Notes under the pieces: generated by a model
Databases searched by the model: none
What the model saw: the letters and a program-made list of their open reading frames with translations, nothing else
Told to the model about the DNA's origin: nothing
Made by a program: the position numbers and the translations under genes
Part shown: one piece after another, positions 1 to 9,688 of the stretch
Layout: each line of letters begins with the position of its first letter
Position numbering within the stretch: the first letter of the stretch is position 1
NCBI RefSeq assembly: GCF_006442545.2
Contig: NZ_CP083952.1
Location: 1,601,001 to 1,665,000 of the forward strand
DNA from: Mesorhizobium sp. B2-1-8
GTDB taxonomy: Bacteria; Pseudomonadota; Alphaproteobacteria; Rhizobiales; Rhizobiaceae
Reading direction: 5' to 3'
DNA: 64,000 nt

Positions 1-458
1 CGGTCTATGCCGGTACCGAGCGCAAGAATTCGCTGGTCGGCGGCGCTTCGCTGTGGGTGCTCTCCGGGAAGTCGGACGCCGAGTACAAGGGCGCGGCCGC
101 GTTCCTCAACTTCATCCACGATCCCAAGACCGCCTTGTTCTGGTCGACCAACACCGGCTACATTCCGGTGACGAAGTCGGGCTTCGACTACATGAAGGCC
201 CAGGGCTTCTACGACAAGGCGCCTTACAAGGGCCGCGAAGTCGCGATCGCCAGCCTGACCGCGTCCGAGCCCACCGAAATCACCCGCGGCATCCGCCTGG
301 GCAATTTCACCCAGATCCGCGCCGAGTTCGGCACGCAGATGCAGGCGATCTTCGCCAACAAGGTCAGCGTGCAGGAAGGTCTCGACACGCTGGTCAAGAA
401 TGGCGACGCCATCCTCGCCCGCTTCCAGCAGACCTATCCGGGCAAGACCCTGCCCTGA
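1..458 (+). CDS. ugpB: sn-glycerol-3-phosphate-type ABC transporter substrate-binding protein, 3' end only
   Basis: The reading frame is open from base 3 to the TGA at 456-458, so about 151 C-terminal residues are visible and the start lies outside the window. The protein would be the periplasmic solute receptor of an ABC importer. The segment NSLVGGASLWVLSGK, then a region ending GFYDKAPYKGREVAIA, is typical of the UgpB branch of family 1 extracellular binding proteins. It is followed by two permease genes and an ATPase in the order of ugpBAEC. The substrate (glycerol-3-phosphate or a glycerophosphodiester) is inferred from family and operon, not shown by the sequence. Confidence 0.85.
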   Translation, partial: VYAGTERKNSLVGGASLWVLSGKSDAEYKGAAAFLNFIHDPKTALFWSTNTGYIPVTKSGFDYMKAQGFYDKAPYKGREVAIASLTASEPTEITRGIRLGNFTQIRAEFGTQMQAIFANKVSVQEGLDTLVKNGDAILARFQQTYPGKTLP

Positions 459-561
459 TTTCAAAGATTGCCGAGGCCGCCCGCCGAGATTCGACGGGCG
501 GCCGTTTCGTATATAATCTTATCTTGCTTTGGGCTGGCCGTTCCGCGGCCACGGCGGACCG

Positions 562-1446
562 ATGGAAAAACGCGTCACTTTCGGCAGTTGGACGATCGGC
601 ATCCTTTTCGCGGTGCCGCAGCTCCTCCTGATCTTCACGTTCTTCTACTGGCCTGCCGGCCAGGCCGTATACTGGTCACTGACGCTGCAGCAGCCCTGGG
701 GCGGCGGCAACATCTGGGTTGGGCTCGACAATTTCCGCTCGATCCTGGCCAACGCCGATTACTGGAACTCGATTACCGCCAGCCTTGTCTTTGCCGGCAT
801 CAGCACAGGGCTTGCGATGTTCGTCGCGCTCGTGCTCGCCGCGCTCACCGACCGCCAGCTTGCCGGCTCGCGTCTCTATCGCGTGGTGCTGATCTGGCCC
901 TACGGCATCGCCGCACCGGCCCTGGCGATGGCGTTCCGCTTCATCCTGGCGCCGGAAGCCGGCTTCATGGCCGTGGTCAACCAGGTCTGGCCCGGCTTCT
1001 GGGATCCCGGCCTCGACGGCACCGATGCCATGGCTTCGATCATCATCGCCTTCTCGTGGAAATATGTCGGCTACAACTTCATCTTCTTCCTCGCCGCGTT
1101 CCAGGCCATCCCGCGCTCACTCATCGAAGCCGCCGCGATGGACGGCTCCGGGGTCATGAGGCGTTTCTGGGACATCCAGTTCCCGCTGATCACGCCGACG
1201 ATCTTCTTCCTGCTGGTCATCAACATCACGGAAAGCTTCCAGGATTCGTTCGGCATCGTCGACATCATGACGGCGGGCGGCCCGGCAAATGCCACCAATC
1301 TGATGGTCTACAAGATCTATTCCGATGGCTTCAAAGGCCTCGATTATTCGGGCGCCGCCGCGCAGAGCATCATCCTGATGCTGCTCATCGTCGTGCTGAC
1401 CATTTTCCAGTTCCGCTTCATCGAGCGGCGCGTGCACTACAGGTGA
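562..1446 (+). CDS. ugpA: Glycerol-3-phosphate-type ABC transporter permease UgpA
   Basis: A 294-residue inner-membrane permease of the MalF/UgpA type. About six hydrophobic segments are visible, the first at residues 8-30. The EAA loop that docks on the ATPase is seen as IEAAAMDGSGVMRRFWDIQ near residue 190. I chose ATG 562 (MEKRVTFGSW) over an in-frame start 33 bases upstream because the extra residues look like non-coding translation. It lies about 100 bases after ugpB and 7 bases before ugpE, so the genes are very probably one operon. Confidence 0.9.
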   Translation: MEKRVTFGSWTIGILFAVPQLLLIFTFFYWPAGQAVYWSLTLQQPWGGGNIWVGLDNFRSILANADYWNSITASLVFAGISTGLAMFVALVLAALTDRQLAGSRLYRVVLIWPYGIAAPALAMAFRFILAPEAGFMAVVNQVWPGFWDPGLDGTDAMASIIIAFSWKYVGYNFIFFLAAFQAIPRSLIEAAAMDGSGVMRRFWDIQFPLITPTIFFLLVINITESFQDSFGIVDIMTAGGPANATNLMVYKIYSDGFKGLDYSGAAAQSIILMLLIVVLTIFQFRFIERRVHYR

Positions 1447-1453
1447 GACTGAT

Positions 1454-2368
1454 ATGGTCGAGCGCACCCCGTTTCTCAACTTCTTCACCCATCTGATCCT
1501 GTTTGTCGGCTTTGTACTTTGCATCGCGCCGTTCGTGGTTGTGGCCGTGGCCGCGTCGCACAACCTCAGGGATGTCAACGACGTGCCGATGTCGCTGCTG
1601 CCGGGCAACGATTTCTGGACAAACATCAAGACGGCGTGGACGACAGCCGACCTTGGCCCCAAGCTGCTCAACAGCTTCATCATGGCTGCCGGGGTCGCGG
1701 CCGGCAAAGTAATCATCTCGGCGCTGACCGCCTTCTCGATCGTCTATTTCCGCTATCCCGGCCGCACCTTCATCTTCTGGCTGATCTTCGTCACGCTGAT
1801 GCTGCCGCTGGAAGTGCGCATCGTGCCGACCTACGCGGTCGTCGCCAATGTGCTGTCGCCCTACCAGACCATCCTCGACCTCACCGGGCTGAGCTGGCTG
1901 ATCGGGAAGGTCTCGGGCGTCGAGGTTTCGCTCAGCCTCGGGCTGCTCAATTCCTATACCGGGCTGATCCTGCCCCTGATCGCCACCGCCACCGGCACCT
2001 TCCTCTACCGGCAGTTCTTCCTGACCGTGCCGGACGAGCTGACCGAGGCGGCGCGCATGGACGGCGCCGGCGCACTGCGTTTCTTCATCGACATCCTGCT
2101 GCCCTTGTCGCGCAACAACATGGCCGCGCTCGGCACCATCATGTTCCTGTGGGCATGGAACCAGTATCTGTGGCCGCTGCTCATCACCACCGACCAGTCG
2201 CACGCGACGGCGGTCACCGAACTCAAGCAGCTCATCCCCAATGTCGGCGGCATTCCGGAATGGAACATCGCCATGGCCGGAACGCTTATCGTCATGCTGC
2301 CGCCGCTGATCGTCGTGGTGCTCATGCAGCGCTGGTTCGTGCGCGGCCTGATCGCCACCGAGAAGTAA
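1454..2368 (+). CDS. ugpE: Glycerol-3-phosphate-type ABC transporter permease UgpE
   Basis: A 304-residue permease of the MalG/UgpE type, partner of UgpA in the membrane channel. It starts with an N-terminal transmembrane segment (residues 9-32) and carries the EAA motif ([20 protein letters not shown]) near residue 197. The C-terminus ending [13 protein letters not shown] is typical of UgpE. It is followed 14 bases later by the ATPase gene. Substrate is inferred from the operon. Confidence 0.92.
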   Translation: MVERTPFLNFFTHLILFVGFVLCIAPFVVVAVAASHNLRDVNDVPMSLLPGNDFWTNIKTAWTTADLGPKLLNSFIMAAGVAAGKVIISALTAFSIVYFRYPGRTFIFWLIFVTLMLPLEVRIVPTYAVVANVLSPYQTILDLTGLSWLIGKVSGVEVSLSLGLLNSYTGLILPLIATATGTFLYRQFFLTVPDELTEAARMDGAGALRFFIDILLPLSRNNMAALGTIMFLWAWNQYLWPLLITTDQSHATAVTELKQLIPNVGGIPEWNIAMAGTLIVMLPPLIVVVLMQRWFVRGLIATEK

Positions 2369-2382
2369 CAAGGAGACAAAAG

Positions 2383-3483
2383 ATGGCCTCCATCGCAATA
2401 CGCGGCGTCAAGAAGAACTATGCCAAGACGCAGGTCGTGCATGGCGTCGATCTCGACTTCGCCTCTGGCGAATTCGTCGTCATCCTCGGGCCGTCCGGCT
2501 GCGGCAAGTCCACGCTGCTCAGGATGATCGCCGGGCTGGAGGAGATTTCCGAGGGCACGGTCGCCATCGACAGCACGGTAGTCAACAAGCTCGAGCCGCG
2601 CGAACGCGGCTGCGCCATGGTGTTCCAGAACTACGCGCTTTATCCGCATATGAGCGTGGCCCAGAACATCGGCTATTCGCTCAAGGTCGCCGGTGTTCCC
2701 TCGGCCGAGCGCACGCAGCGCATCCAGGCGGTGGCCCGCACGCTGGAGCTCGAGCATCTGCTCGATCGCAAGCCGATGGCGCTTTCCGGCGGCCAGAGGC
2801 AGCGCGTCGCCATGGGCCGCGCGATGATCCGCGAGCCAAAGGTCTTCCTGTTCGACGAGCCGCTGTCCAATCTCGACGCCAAGCTGCGCGTGCAGATGCG
2901 CTCGGAAATCCGCAAGCTGCATCGCCGGCTGAACGCCACCTCCGTCTTCGTCACCCACGACCAGGTCGAGGCGATGACGCTGGCCGACCGGCTGGTGGTG
3001 ATGAATGGCGGACGGGTCGAACAGGTCGGCACGCCAAGTGAAATCTACACCCGCCCGGCCAGCCGCTTCGTCGCCACTTTCGTCGGCGCGCCGGCCATGA
3101 ACATCCTTGAAGGCACGGTCGAACTCGACGGGCTGTCGCTGCTCGGCGGCAGCCGCCGCCTGGCCATGGCCCGCGCCGGCTTGCCGGTCGGCACGAAGGT
3201 CGCGATGGGCATCCGGCCGGAAGCGGTGCGGCTAGTGGCACCGGGAACAGCCGGTGCGCTCGATGCCACTGTCGACCTCGTCGAGGAACTTGGCGCGGGG
3301 CGGGTCATCTATGTCGACCTCGACGGCGCGCCGTTCTCGGTGATGACCTCGGAGGCCGTTCACCCCGCGCCCGGCAGCACCGTCGGCTTGAAGATCTCGC
3401 CGGACGACATGCACTTCTTCTCGTCGGAGACAGGCACCCGTCTCGATGTCTTCAAGGCTTCCGTGCCCGAACCGGCGCTTTGA
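2383..3483 (+). CDS. ugpC: Glycerol-3-phosphate-type ABC transporter ATP-binding protein UgpC
   Basis: A 366-residue cytosolic ATPase that powers the UgpAE importer. Walker [10 protein letters not shown] is at residues 36-44, the signature LSGGQ at 134-138, and Walker B FLFDEP at 155-160. A MalK-type regulatory TOBE/OB domain fills residues 240-366. ATG 2383 is chosen because a strong AAGGAG Shine-Dalgarno (2369-2374) sits just upstream and the sequence [13 protein letters not shown] is a normal UgpC start. It closes the transporter set and is followed by a phosphodiesterase gene. Confidence 0.93.
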   Translation: MASIAIRGVKKNYAKTQVVHGVDLDFASGEFVVILGPSGCGKSTLLRMIAGLEEISEGTVAIDSTVVNKLEPRERGCAMVFQNYALYPHMSVAQNIGYSLKVAGVPSAERTQRIQAVARTLELEHLLDRKPMALSGGQRQRVAMGRAMIREPKVFLFDEPLSNLDAKLRVQMRSEIRKLHRRLNATSVFVTHDQVEAMTLADRLVVMNGGRVEQVGTPSEIYTRPASRFVATFVGAPAMNILEGTVELDGLSLLGGSRRLAMARAGLPVGTKVAMGIRPEAVRLVAPGTAGALDATVDLVEELGAGRVIYVDLDGAPFSVMTSEAVHPAPGSTVGLKISPDDMHFFSSETGTRLDVFKASVPEPAL

Positions 3484-3515
3484 TTTCCGATACGCGCGCA
3501 GCCAAAGAGACGCCC

Positions 3516-4325
3516 ATGAAAATCATCCAGGTCACCGATGTGCATCTTGGCCGGCAAGGTGAGCGCCGCTATGGGGCGGACCTGCATGAGCGGCTGGATC
3601 GGTGCATCGCGCACATCAATGCGGATCACGCCGACGCCGCGCTTTGCGTCTTCACCGGCGACCTGACCGAGACCGGTGCGCCGCAGAGCTATGCCGATCT
3701 GCGCGTTGCGCTGAGCGCGCTATCGATGCCGTACAAGCTGATGCCGGGCAACCATGACCGGCGGGCCAGTCTCGTCGCTGCGTTTCCCGAAGTTCCGGTC
3801 GACGAAAACGGCTTCGTGCAGTCGGTCCACGATACCGGCAACGAAGTGCTGTTGTTTCTCGACTGCCTGGCGGAAGGACGCATCGAGGGCGAACTGTGCG
3901 ATAGCCGGCTTGCATGGCTCGAAGCCCGGCTGGAACAATCAAGCGGCAGGCCCGCCTACGTCTTCCTGCACCATCCGCCGGTCGCGCTCGGCCTGCCGCA
4001 GCTCGACCCGCTGGCGCTCGAACAGCCCGAGCGGTTGCTCGGCCTGCTGCGGGGCCATGGCAACGTTCGCCACATCTTCTTCGGCCACGTTCATCGCGAT
4101 ATCGCAGGAACCGTAGCCGGTATTCCATTCTCGGCGCAGCGCGGCCTGCATGCCCGGTTCGAGCTTGCCCTCGAGCGGTCGAGCGAGATCGTCGAACAGG
4201 CGCCGCCGTCCTACGGCGTCATCCTCATCGACAGCGCCAACGAGTGCGTGGTGGTGCACGGTTGCGATTTTCTCGAGCAATGGCCGATCTATTCAGCGGA
4301 AACCGGCGAACGCATCACGGCGTGA
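3516..4325 (+). CDS. Metallophosphoesterase, GpdQ-like glycerophosphodiesterase
   Basis: A 269-residue cytosolic calcineurin-like phosphoesterase. All binuclear-metal motifs are visible in order: TDVHLG (residues 6-11), FTGDLTE (near 47), PGNHDRR (near 79), LHHPPV (near 153) and GHVHRDI (near 192). ATG 3516 fits the family start MKIIQVTDVHLG. It lies 32 bases after ugpC, so it probably cleaves a glycerophosphodiester brought in by that importer to glycerol-3-phosphate and an alcohol. The specific substrate is inferred; a cyclic-nucleotide phosphodiesterase of the same fold is the main alternative. Confidence 0.8.
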   Translation: MKIIQVTDVHLGRQGERRYGADLHERLDRCIAHINADHADAALCVFTGDLTETGAPQSYADLRVALSALSMPYKLMPGNHDRRASLVAAFPEVPVDENGFVQSVHDTGNEVLLFLDCLAEGRIEGELCDSRLAWLEARLEQSSGRPAYVFLHHPPVALGLPQLDPLALEQPERLLGLLRGHGNVRHIFFGHVHRDIAGTVAGIPFSAQRGLHARFELALERSSEIVEQAPPSYGVILIDSANECVVVHGCDFLEQWPIYSAETGERITA

Positions 4326-4367
4326 ACTGGCCACTTCGCGTGGGTTCAGCGCCTAAAATCGTCGAGC

Positions 4368-5450
4368 TTAAGCGAAGACGTGCGCCTTGCCCGATACGGT
4401 CAGCCGCACGATCTCGCCGACCGCTGGTGCGTCCATGCCGGATTTGCGCAGGATCAGCGGCGTGCCGCCGATCGCGGCAGCGTCCGGCGGATCGGGACTG
4501 TTCAGGAGCCGCACCGCAATCGTGCATGTCGAGCCGGCGAATTCGGATTCCGTCACCTCGCCGAACAACATATCGGGCGTGCCCGACATGCCCTCGCGCG
4601 AGGTGCGTTTGAGCCCGATCTGCTCCGGCCGCAGCATGATGCGGGCGACATCGCGGCTGTCCGGCGCGTCGACGGCGATGCGGCCGAGCGGCGAACTGGC
4701 GAAGCCGCCCGAAATGCTCGCCGGCAGGATGATGGCATCGCCGAGGAACTCGGCGATCATCCTGTCCTTCGGCTTGAGATAAAGCTCGCGCGGCGTGCCG
4801 ACCTGGGAAAATTTCCCGTCGCGCATCACCGCCACCTGGCTGGCGAAGGACAGCGCCTCGGCCTGATCGTGAGTCACCAGTATGGTGGTGATGCCGGCCG
4901 CCTCCAGAAGCTCGGCCACCGCCTTGCGCATCGAGGCGCGCAGGCCGGTGTCAAGCGCCGAGAACGGCTCGTCGAGCAGCATCAGCCGCGGCTTCATCGC
5001 CATGGCGCGGGCCAGCGCCACGCGCTGCTGCTGGCCGCCGGAGAGCTCGTGCGGACGGCGTTTGAGGATCGCCTTGTCCAGTCCAACGATATAGGCAAGT
5101 TCGACGATGCGCTCGGCGCGCTTGTCGTCCTCCCGCGCCATGCCGAAGCCGATGTTGTCCGAGATGGTCAGATGCGGGAACAGGGCGCCGTCCTGCGCCA
5201 CCACGCCGATACCGCGGCGATGCGCCGGCACAGCGGCGCCACCATTGGCCAGCACCTGCCCGTCGAGCACGATGCGGCCCTGATCGGGCGCCTCGAAACC
5301 GGCGATCAGCCGCAGCAAAGTCGTCTTACCGCAGCCGGAAGGTCCCACGATGGCGGTGCGGCTGCCGCTGGCGACGTTCAGGTCGACGCCGGCCAGTGCG
5401 GCGACCGGGCCGTAGCGCTTGTGCAGATTGGCGAGTTCGAGAAAGCTCAT
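4368..5450 (-). CDS. fbpC: Ferric iron ABC transporter ATP-binding protein
   Basis: A 360-residue ATPase of the FbpC/PotA type that energises iron import. Walker [10 protein letters not shown] is at residues 36-44, [14 protein letters not shown] starts at 136, and Walker B LMLLDEP is near 156-162. A C-terminal TOBE-like domain follows. The start MSFLEL at 5450 overlaps the stop of the permease gene by four bases (ATGA), which implies translational coupling. It is the last gene of the operon and runs tail-to-tail toward the ugp cluster. The iron assignment comes from FbpA and the upstream iron box. Confidence 0.88.
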   Translation of the reverse strand: MSFLELANLHKRYGPVAALAGVDLNVASGSRTAIVGPSGCGKTTLLRLIAGFEAPDQGRIVLDGQVLANGGAAVPAHRRGIGVVAQDGALFPHLTISDNIGFGMAREDDKRAERIVELAYIVGLDKAILKRRPHELSGGQQQRVALARAMAMKPRLMLLDEPFSALDTGLRASMRKAVAELLEAAGITTILVTHDQAEALSFASQVAVMRDGKFSQVGTPRELYLKPKDRMIAEFLGDAIILPASISGGFASSPLGRIAVDAPDSRDVARIMLRPEQIGLKRTSREGMSGTPDMLFGEVTESEFAGSTCTIAVRLLNSPDPPDAAAIGGTPLILRKSGMDAPAVGEIVRLTVSGKAHVFA

Positions 5451-7027
5451 CGCCCGGCCATCCGTTTCGACTGGACATAGAGCAGCCAGGTCAGGGGCAG
5501 CGACATCGCCACCATGATGAAGGCGTAAGGGGCCGCCGAGGCGTAATCGATCTCGCCGCTGTAGGACCAGAACGCCATGGCCAGCGTGCGGGTGCCGTTC
5601 GGCGCCAGCATCTGGGTGGCGGTCAATTCGTTCATGATGCCGAGCGCCACCAGCGCCATGCCGGCCGCGGCACCGGGCGCCGACAGGCGGATTGTCGTCG
5701 ACCATAGCGCGTTGAGCGGCCGCCGGCCGAGGCTGGCCGCGGCGCGCTCGAGCTCGACCGGGGCCTGCGCGATCGACGCGCGCAGGCTGACCAGGGCACG
5801 CGGCAGGAACATCAGGGAGTACGCGACCAGGATGGTGAACAGGGTTTGGTAGAGCGGCAGCGCGATGCGCACGGTGATGGTGACCAGCGCCAGCGCAATG
5901 ACGACACCCGGCAGCGAGCCGACAATGTAATTGCATCCCTCCAGAAGGCGCTGCAGCGGTCCCGGCGCCCGGATCGAGATCCAGGCCATCGGCATCGCAG
6001 CGACAGTGGCAAGCAGCGCCCCGGCGAGCGACAGGAACAGCGTCTGGCCGAGTGCCAGGCCGATTTCGTCGAAGCGCCAGACATCGGCGCCGCCCGCGAT
6101 GAGCCAGCGGCCGATGGTGATGAACGGCACGCCAAGCGCCAGCAGCGTGGTGACGACGAGTAGCAGTAAACTGGGCAAGGTGGCGCGGCCGAGGCTCATC
6201 CGCTGCTGATACCGCGCGGCACCCGAGCCGACACGGGCATAACGCTCCTCGCCGCGCACCAGCACTTCGAGGCCGAGCAGCATGAAACAGCAGGTCACCA
6301 GCACGCCGGCCAGCATGTTGGCGGCCGGACCGTTGAAGGTCGACTGGAACTGGTCGACGATCGCGGTGGTGAAGGTGTCGAAGCGGATGAAGACGTAGAG
6401 GCCATATTCGGCCAGCAGATGCAGTCCGACCAGCAGCGAGCCGCCGCATATTGCGAGCCTGAGCTGCGGCAACACGACACGCCAGAACACGCGCCAGGGT
6501 CCGAGGCCGAGTGCCGCCGCGGCATCCTCCAGGGCAGGATCGAGGCGACGCAGCGCCGCCGACACCGGCAGATAGAGGAAGGGGAAATAGGCAATGACGG
6601 AGACCAGCACACCGGCCCACAGGCCGTGCAGCCCCGGCACCATGGTGATCCATGCATAGGAGTGTACGAAAGCGGGGATGGCGAGCGGCGCCACGCAGAG
6701 CCAGGACCAGAACCGGGCACCGGGCAGGTCGCTGCGTTCGGTCAGCCAGGCCAGCGTCACCGACAAGGTGATGGCGATCGGCACGGCCAGCAGCACCAGC
6801 AGGCCGGTGTTGACCAGCAGTTCGCCGACACGTGGCCGGAAGACCAGTGCCGAGACGGTCTCCCAGCCGGTCTGCACCGCGATCCAGATGATGAAGGCGA
6901 GCGGCACCAACGCCAGCAGGGAGACTGATATGGCGGCGGCGACAAGCCAGGGCGCCGCTCGCCGCTGCGTCCTTCGGCGCATCTTGGGCGGCAGGCCCGA
7001 GCGTGCGAGATCGACCGCGGACTGCAT
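5447..7027 (-). CDS. fbpB: Ferric iron ABC transporter permease (fused two-domain type)
   Basis: A 526-residue membrane protein with about twelve transmembrane segments, in two homologous halves each carrying a binding-protein-dependent permease domain. The EAA-type loops are at [17 protein letters not shown] and, in the second half, [17 protein letters not shown]. This tandem architecture is the norm for FbpB/SfuB. ATG 7027 ([10 protein letters not shown]) is preferred over an in-frame start at 7066, but neither has a good Shine-Dalgarno. It sits between fbpA and fbpC, with a four-base overlap with the latter. Confidence 0.88.
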   Translation of the reverse strand: MQSAVDLARSGLPPKMRRRTQRRAAPWLVAAAISVSLLALVPLAFIIWIAVQTGWETVSALVFRPRVGELLVNTGLLVLLAVPIAITLSVTLAWLTERSDLPGARFWSWLCVAPLAIPAFVHSYAWITMVPGLHGLWAGVLVSVIAYFPFLYLPVSAALRRLDPALEDAAAALGLGPWRVFWRVVLPQLRLAICGGSLLVGLHLLAEYGLYVFIRFDTFTTAIVDQFQSTFNGPAANMLAGVLVTCCFMLLGLEVLVRGEERYARVGSGAARYQQRMSLGRATLPSLLLLVVTTLLALGVPFITIGRWLIAGGADVWRFDEIGLALGQTLFLSLAGALLATVAAMPMAWISIRAPGPLQRLLEGCNYIVGSLPGVVIALALVTITVRIALPLYQTLFTILVAYSLMFLPRALVSLRASIAQAPVELERAAASLGRRPLNALWSTTIRLSAPGAAAGMALVALGIMNELTATQMLAPNGTRTLAMAFWSYSGEIDYASAAPYAFIMVAMSLPLTWLLYVQSKRMAGR

Positions 7028-7198
7028 CAGCTCACACGCCGCGCCAATGCCGCCCGGCGGCGGCAATCAGGGGACCACGGTCGCGGTCAGATAAGCAGCG
7101 TGTCGTCATGGACGAATGCATCTCGGAACAAAACGCTGCCGCGGAAGGTGAATTCCCGCAGGAGCACGGTTTGACGTCCTTATTAGGAAGAACGATGA

Positions 7199-8206
7199 CT
7201 AAAGCAAGCCGGCTGCGGTCATCAGGTCGGTGACCTTCTTGGAGTTCAGCGTCGTGGCGTCGACTTTCGGCGCCTGCAGATCGACCAGCGGCACCAGCTT
7301 CGGATTGGACTGCGCGCCCTTGCCGACCGCATATTCGAAGGAGGTTCCGTTCTTCAACACGTCCTGGCCACCCTTGCCGGTCACCCATTTCAGGAAGGCC
7401 TGCGCTTCCTTGGGATGCTTGGTCGAGGCCAGCACGCCGCCCCCGGAGACCGATACGAAAGCTCCCGGATCCTGGTTCTTGAAATAGTGCAGCGCGACGT
7501 TCCTGGAGTTTTCGCCGGTCTTGGCCTGATCGCCGAAATAGTAATAGTGGTAGATCACGCCGCCTTCGATCTCGCCGGCATTGACCGCCTTCATCACGGT
7601 GCTGTTGCCCTTGTAGGCGGTGAAGTTCTCCTTCATCGCCTTCAGCCAGTCGGCTGTGGCGGCCTCGCCCTTGAGCTGCAGCAGCGCGCTGACGATGGCC
7701 TGGAAATCTGCGCCCGAGGGAGAGGCGGCCCAGCGGCCCTTCCAGCTCGGGTCGGCGAGATCGAGCATCGACTTGGGCAACTGATCGGCCTTGAGCTTGG
7801 TCGTGTTGTAGGCAAAAACGGTGCTGCGCGCGGCGACGCCCACCCATCTGCCGCTGGATGCCTGATAGTCCCGCGGGACCTGAGCCCGCGTGTCGGCGTC
7901 GACCGGCGCGAACAGGCCGGCATTTTCGACCAGCACCATGGCCGGCGAATTTTCCGTCAGAAACACGTCGGCGGGCGAGGAGGCGCCTTCGGCTACTATC
8001 TGGTTGGAGAAGTCGCTGTCGCCGCCATTGCGCAAGGTGACCTTGATGCCGGTTTCCTTGGTGAACCCTTCGGCCCAATCCTTGGCCAGGCTTTCATGCT
8101 GGGCGTTATAGACGATGATGCCGGCATCTTCGGCCGTCGCCGGACCGGCGGCCAGGCTGATTGCAAGCGCCGCTACGCTGGCCAGGGCAAGAAGGGGGGA
8201 TTTCAT
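7199..8206 (-). CDS. fbpA: Ferric iron ABC transporter substrate-binding protein
   Basis: A 335-residue periplasmic iron-binding protein of the FbpA/AfuA family. It has a signal peptide (residues 1-25, with AGPATA before the mature IIVYNAQHE). The Fe(III) tyrosine ligands are probably the run YHYYYFGD near residue 220. The start ATG 8206 has a GAGGAG Shine-Dalgarno. It is the first gene of fbpABC; a 171-base gap separates it from fbpB, in which I see no clear terminator. A RirA-like box about 50 bases upstream supports iron-repressed expression. Confidence 0.92.
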   Translation of the reverse strand: MKSPLLALASVAALAISLAAGPATAEDAGIIVYNAQHESLAKDWAEGFTKETGIKVTLRNGGDSDFSNQIVAEGASSPADVFLTENSPAMVLVENAGLFAPVDADTRAQVPRDYQASSGRWVGVAARSTVFAYNTTKLKADQLPKSMLDLADPSWKGRWAASPSGADFQAIVSALLQLKGEAATADWLKAMKENFTAYKGNSTVMKAVNAGEIEGGVIYHYYYFGDQAKTGENSRNVALHYFKNQDPGAFVSVSGGGVLASTKHPKEAQAFLKWVTGKGGQDVLKNGTSFEYAVGKGAQSNPKLVPLVDLQAPKVDATTLNSKKVTDLMTAAGLL

Positions 8207-8257
8207 AAGCTACTCCTCGGGTTGTCCGCGGTGCGGGTGCGTCCGAGTATCAATTCA

Positions 8258-8272
8258 TGAATGGGTTAGTCA
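8258..8272 (-). promoter_or_regulatory. Candidate iron-responsive (IRO/RirA) box upstream of fbpA
   Basis: The site reads TGA-N9-TCA (TGAATGGGTTAGTCA) in an AT-rich patch about 52 bases upstream of the fbpA start. TGA-N9-TCA is the consensus of the iron-responsive operator bound by RirA in Rhizobiales. The match and spacing are seen directly; binding is inferred. Confidence 0.55.
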
Positions 8273-8326
8273 AGATTGAAAGGCAATCGACGTCATCACG
8301 GTTTCGCGTGTCGGACGCCGATGGCA

Positions 8327-9679
8327 TCACCCGACATGCAGTGCTGGTGGCTTCTCCTGCGGGATGCAACCATCGACCATCGGATGAATGGTCCAGCGCT
8401 GGTCCAGTCCCTGCTGTGTTCGTTTGGTGTCCGGATCGAACGCGTCGTTCAGCATGGCGCACCAGGTTCTTCGCAGATTTTCGCAGCGTGTCCTGAACGC
8501 GGCGCTGCCAAGCCCGTCACGCATATCCTGCGCGGTGAGGTCGGTGGTCTCACCCGGCGGTTTGGGCGGGACCGTGCCCGTGTCGGGAAAGTCCGGGGTC
8601 CACTGAAGATAGTGTTTTGCGTCGACACCGGCGGCCGCATCGAATTTGACCACCGCCATCAGCGGATGAAACTCGTGCCAGCCCTTGTGATAGCCGTCAT
8701 AGACATGTTCGCCGAGGACGGCGACGTGATCGCCCATCCTGATGGGGCCGAGCGCCTTGTCGCCGACATTGGCGTCCTCGACGTTGCCGGGGTTCCAGTT
8801 GAACAGCCCTTGCAGGACCGGCTTGACCCCACCGAAGTAGGACGCCGCGCCGCCGATGGCGCCGCCAATGGCCGCTCCGAGCAATCCTCCCAGAAACGAG
8901 CCGATGGCGCAGCCCAGCGCACCCAGGAAGAACGACCCTATGGCGCAGCCGACAGCCGCTCCGACACTGGCGCCGGCGGCCGCCGCGACCGCCGTGACGA
9001 TCAGGGCCGCCGTCAACAGGATGACGATGGCCGGCGCCCATTGGCGCATCTTGATCCAGAAGTCGCCCTCGGCCTCGCAGTGCAAGCCCCAGCGGGCATG
9101 ATCGTCGGCGGGTGCGTAGCCCAGATCCGCCTTCAGGTCATCGCGCGGCAACAGCAATTCATGACCCTGAAAGCCGTCGTTGAGAATGTCGTTCGCCGGA
9201 TGGGCCGTGATGCTGGCGGCGAATTCCGCGACGACGGTGCCGTCGGCATTGTAGCGATTGGCTGCGGCCAAAGCCGCCTCGTTGGTTTCGGCGTTGAGGA
9301 TTTCGGTCGTCGGATGCGGCATCAGTATGACGTCGAAATACTGGTCGTTGTCGAAGGCGCCGAGATCGCTGCGGAACGGATTGTAGGAGACGATGCCGAC
9401 GGCGCATTTCGGGTTGTCCTTGTCGAGGCAGACCAGGCGATGGTCGAGCCATTCTCCGGCGGCCATGTCGATCGTCGCGGTGGCGGACGTCAGGAACGCG
9501 ATTGCCGCGGCAAGTGCTGCACCGACCGGCCCCAGCAGTAAGCCGAAGGCGGCTGCCAGCCCGGTGATGACGATGATTTGCAGCGCCTGGCCGGCGAGGA
9601 AAGCCAACCGGTCGTCCTCGTTGTAGGGCTTCCCACCAGCCGGATAGAGAAAGCAGCTCGTATAGTGCTTGTAAGCCAT
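8327..9679 (-). CDS. Uncharacterised glycine-zipper membrane protein
   Basis: I do not recognise this 450-residue protein. Two hydrophobic, glycine- and alanine-rich regions are visible, at about residues 31-70 and 213-285; the second repeats small-xxx-small patterns such as GCAIGSF and GGLLGAAIGGAIGG, as in glycine zippers that pack or insert in membranes. Between them is a soluble region of about 145 residues with several His and Asp. Near residue 320 is a compact motif, GDHVAVLGEHVYDGYHKGW followed by HEFHP. A GAGG Shine-Dalgarno precedes ATG 9679. It starts 9 bases after the preceding gene, so the two are surely cotranscribed. It could be a secreted or membrane-inserted effector, or a cell-surface structural protein; no function can be assigned. 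Confidence 0.8.
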   Translation of the reverse strand: MAYKHYTSCFLYPAGGKPYNEDDRLAFLAGQALQIIVITGLAAAFGLLLGPVGAALAAAIAFLTSATATIDMAAGEWLDHRLVCLDKDNPKCAVGIVSYNPFRSDLGAFDNDQYFDVILMPHPTTEILNAETNEAALAAANRYNADGTVVAEFAASITAHPANDILNDGFQGHELLLPRDDLKADLGYAPADDHARWGLHCEAEGDFWIKMRQWAPAIVILLTAALIVTAVAAAAGASVGAAVGCAIGSFFLGALGCAIGSFLGGLLGAAIGGAIGGAASYFGGVKPVLQGLFNWNPGNVEDANVGDKALGPIRMGDHVAVLGEHVYDGYHKGWHEFHPLMAVVKFDAAAGVDAKHYLQWTPDFPDTGTVPPKPPGETTDLTAQDMRDGLGSAAFRTRCENLRRTWCAMLNDAFDPDTKRTQQGLDQRWTIHPMVDGCIPQEKPPALHVG

Positions 9680-9688
9680 CGGAACGCC

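Noticed and set aside
4368..6653. Apparent fusion of part of the permease frame to the fbpC ATPase
   Set aside because: The upstream part is an out-of-frame reading of fbpB. The ATPase starts at 5450 with the usual MSFLEL and a four-base overlap.
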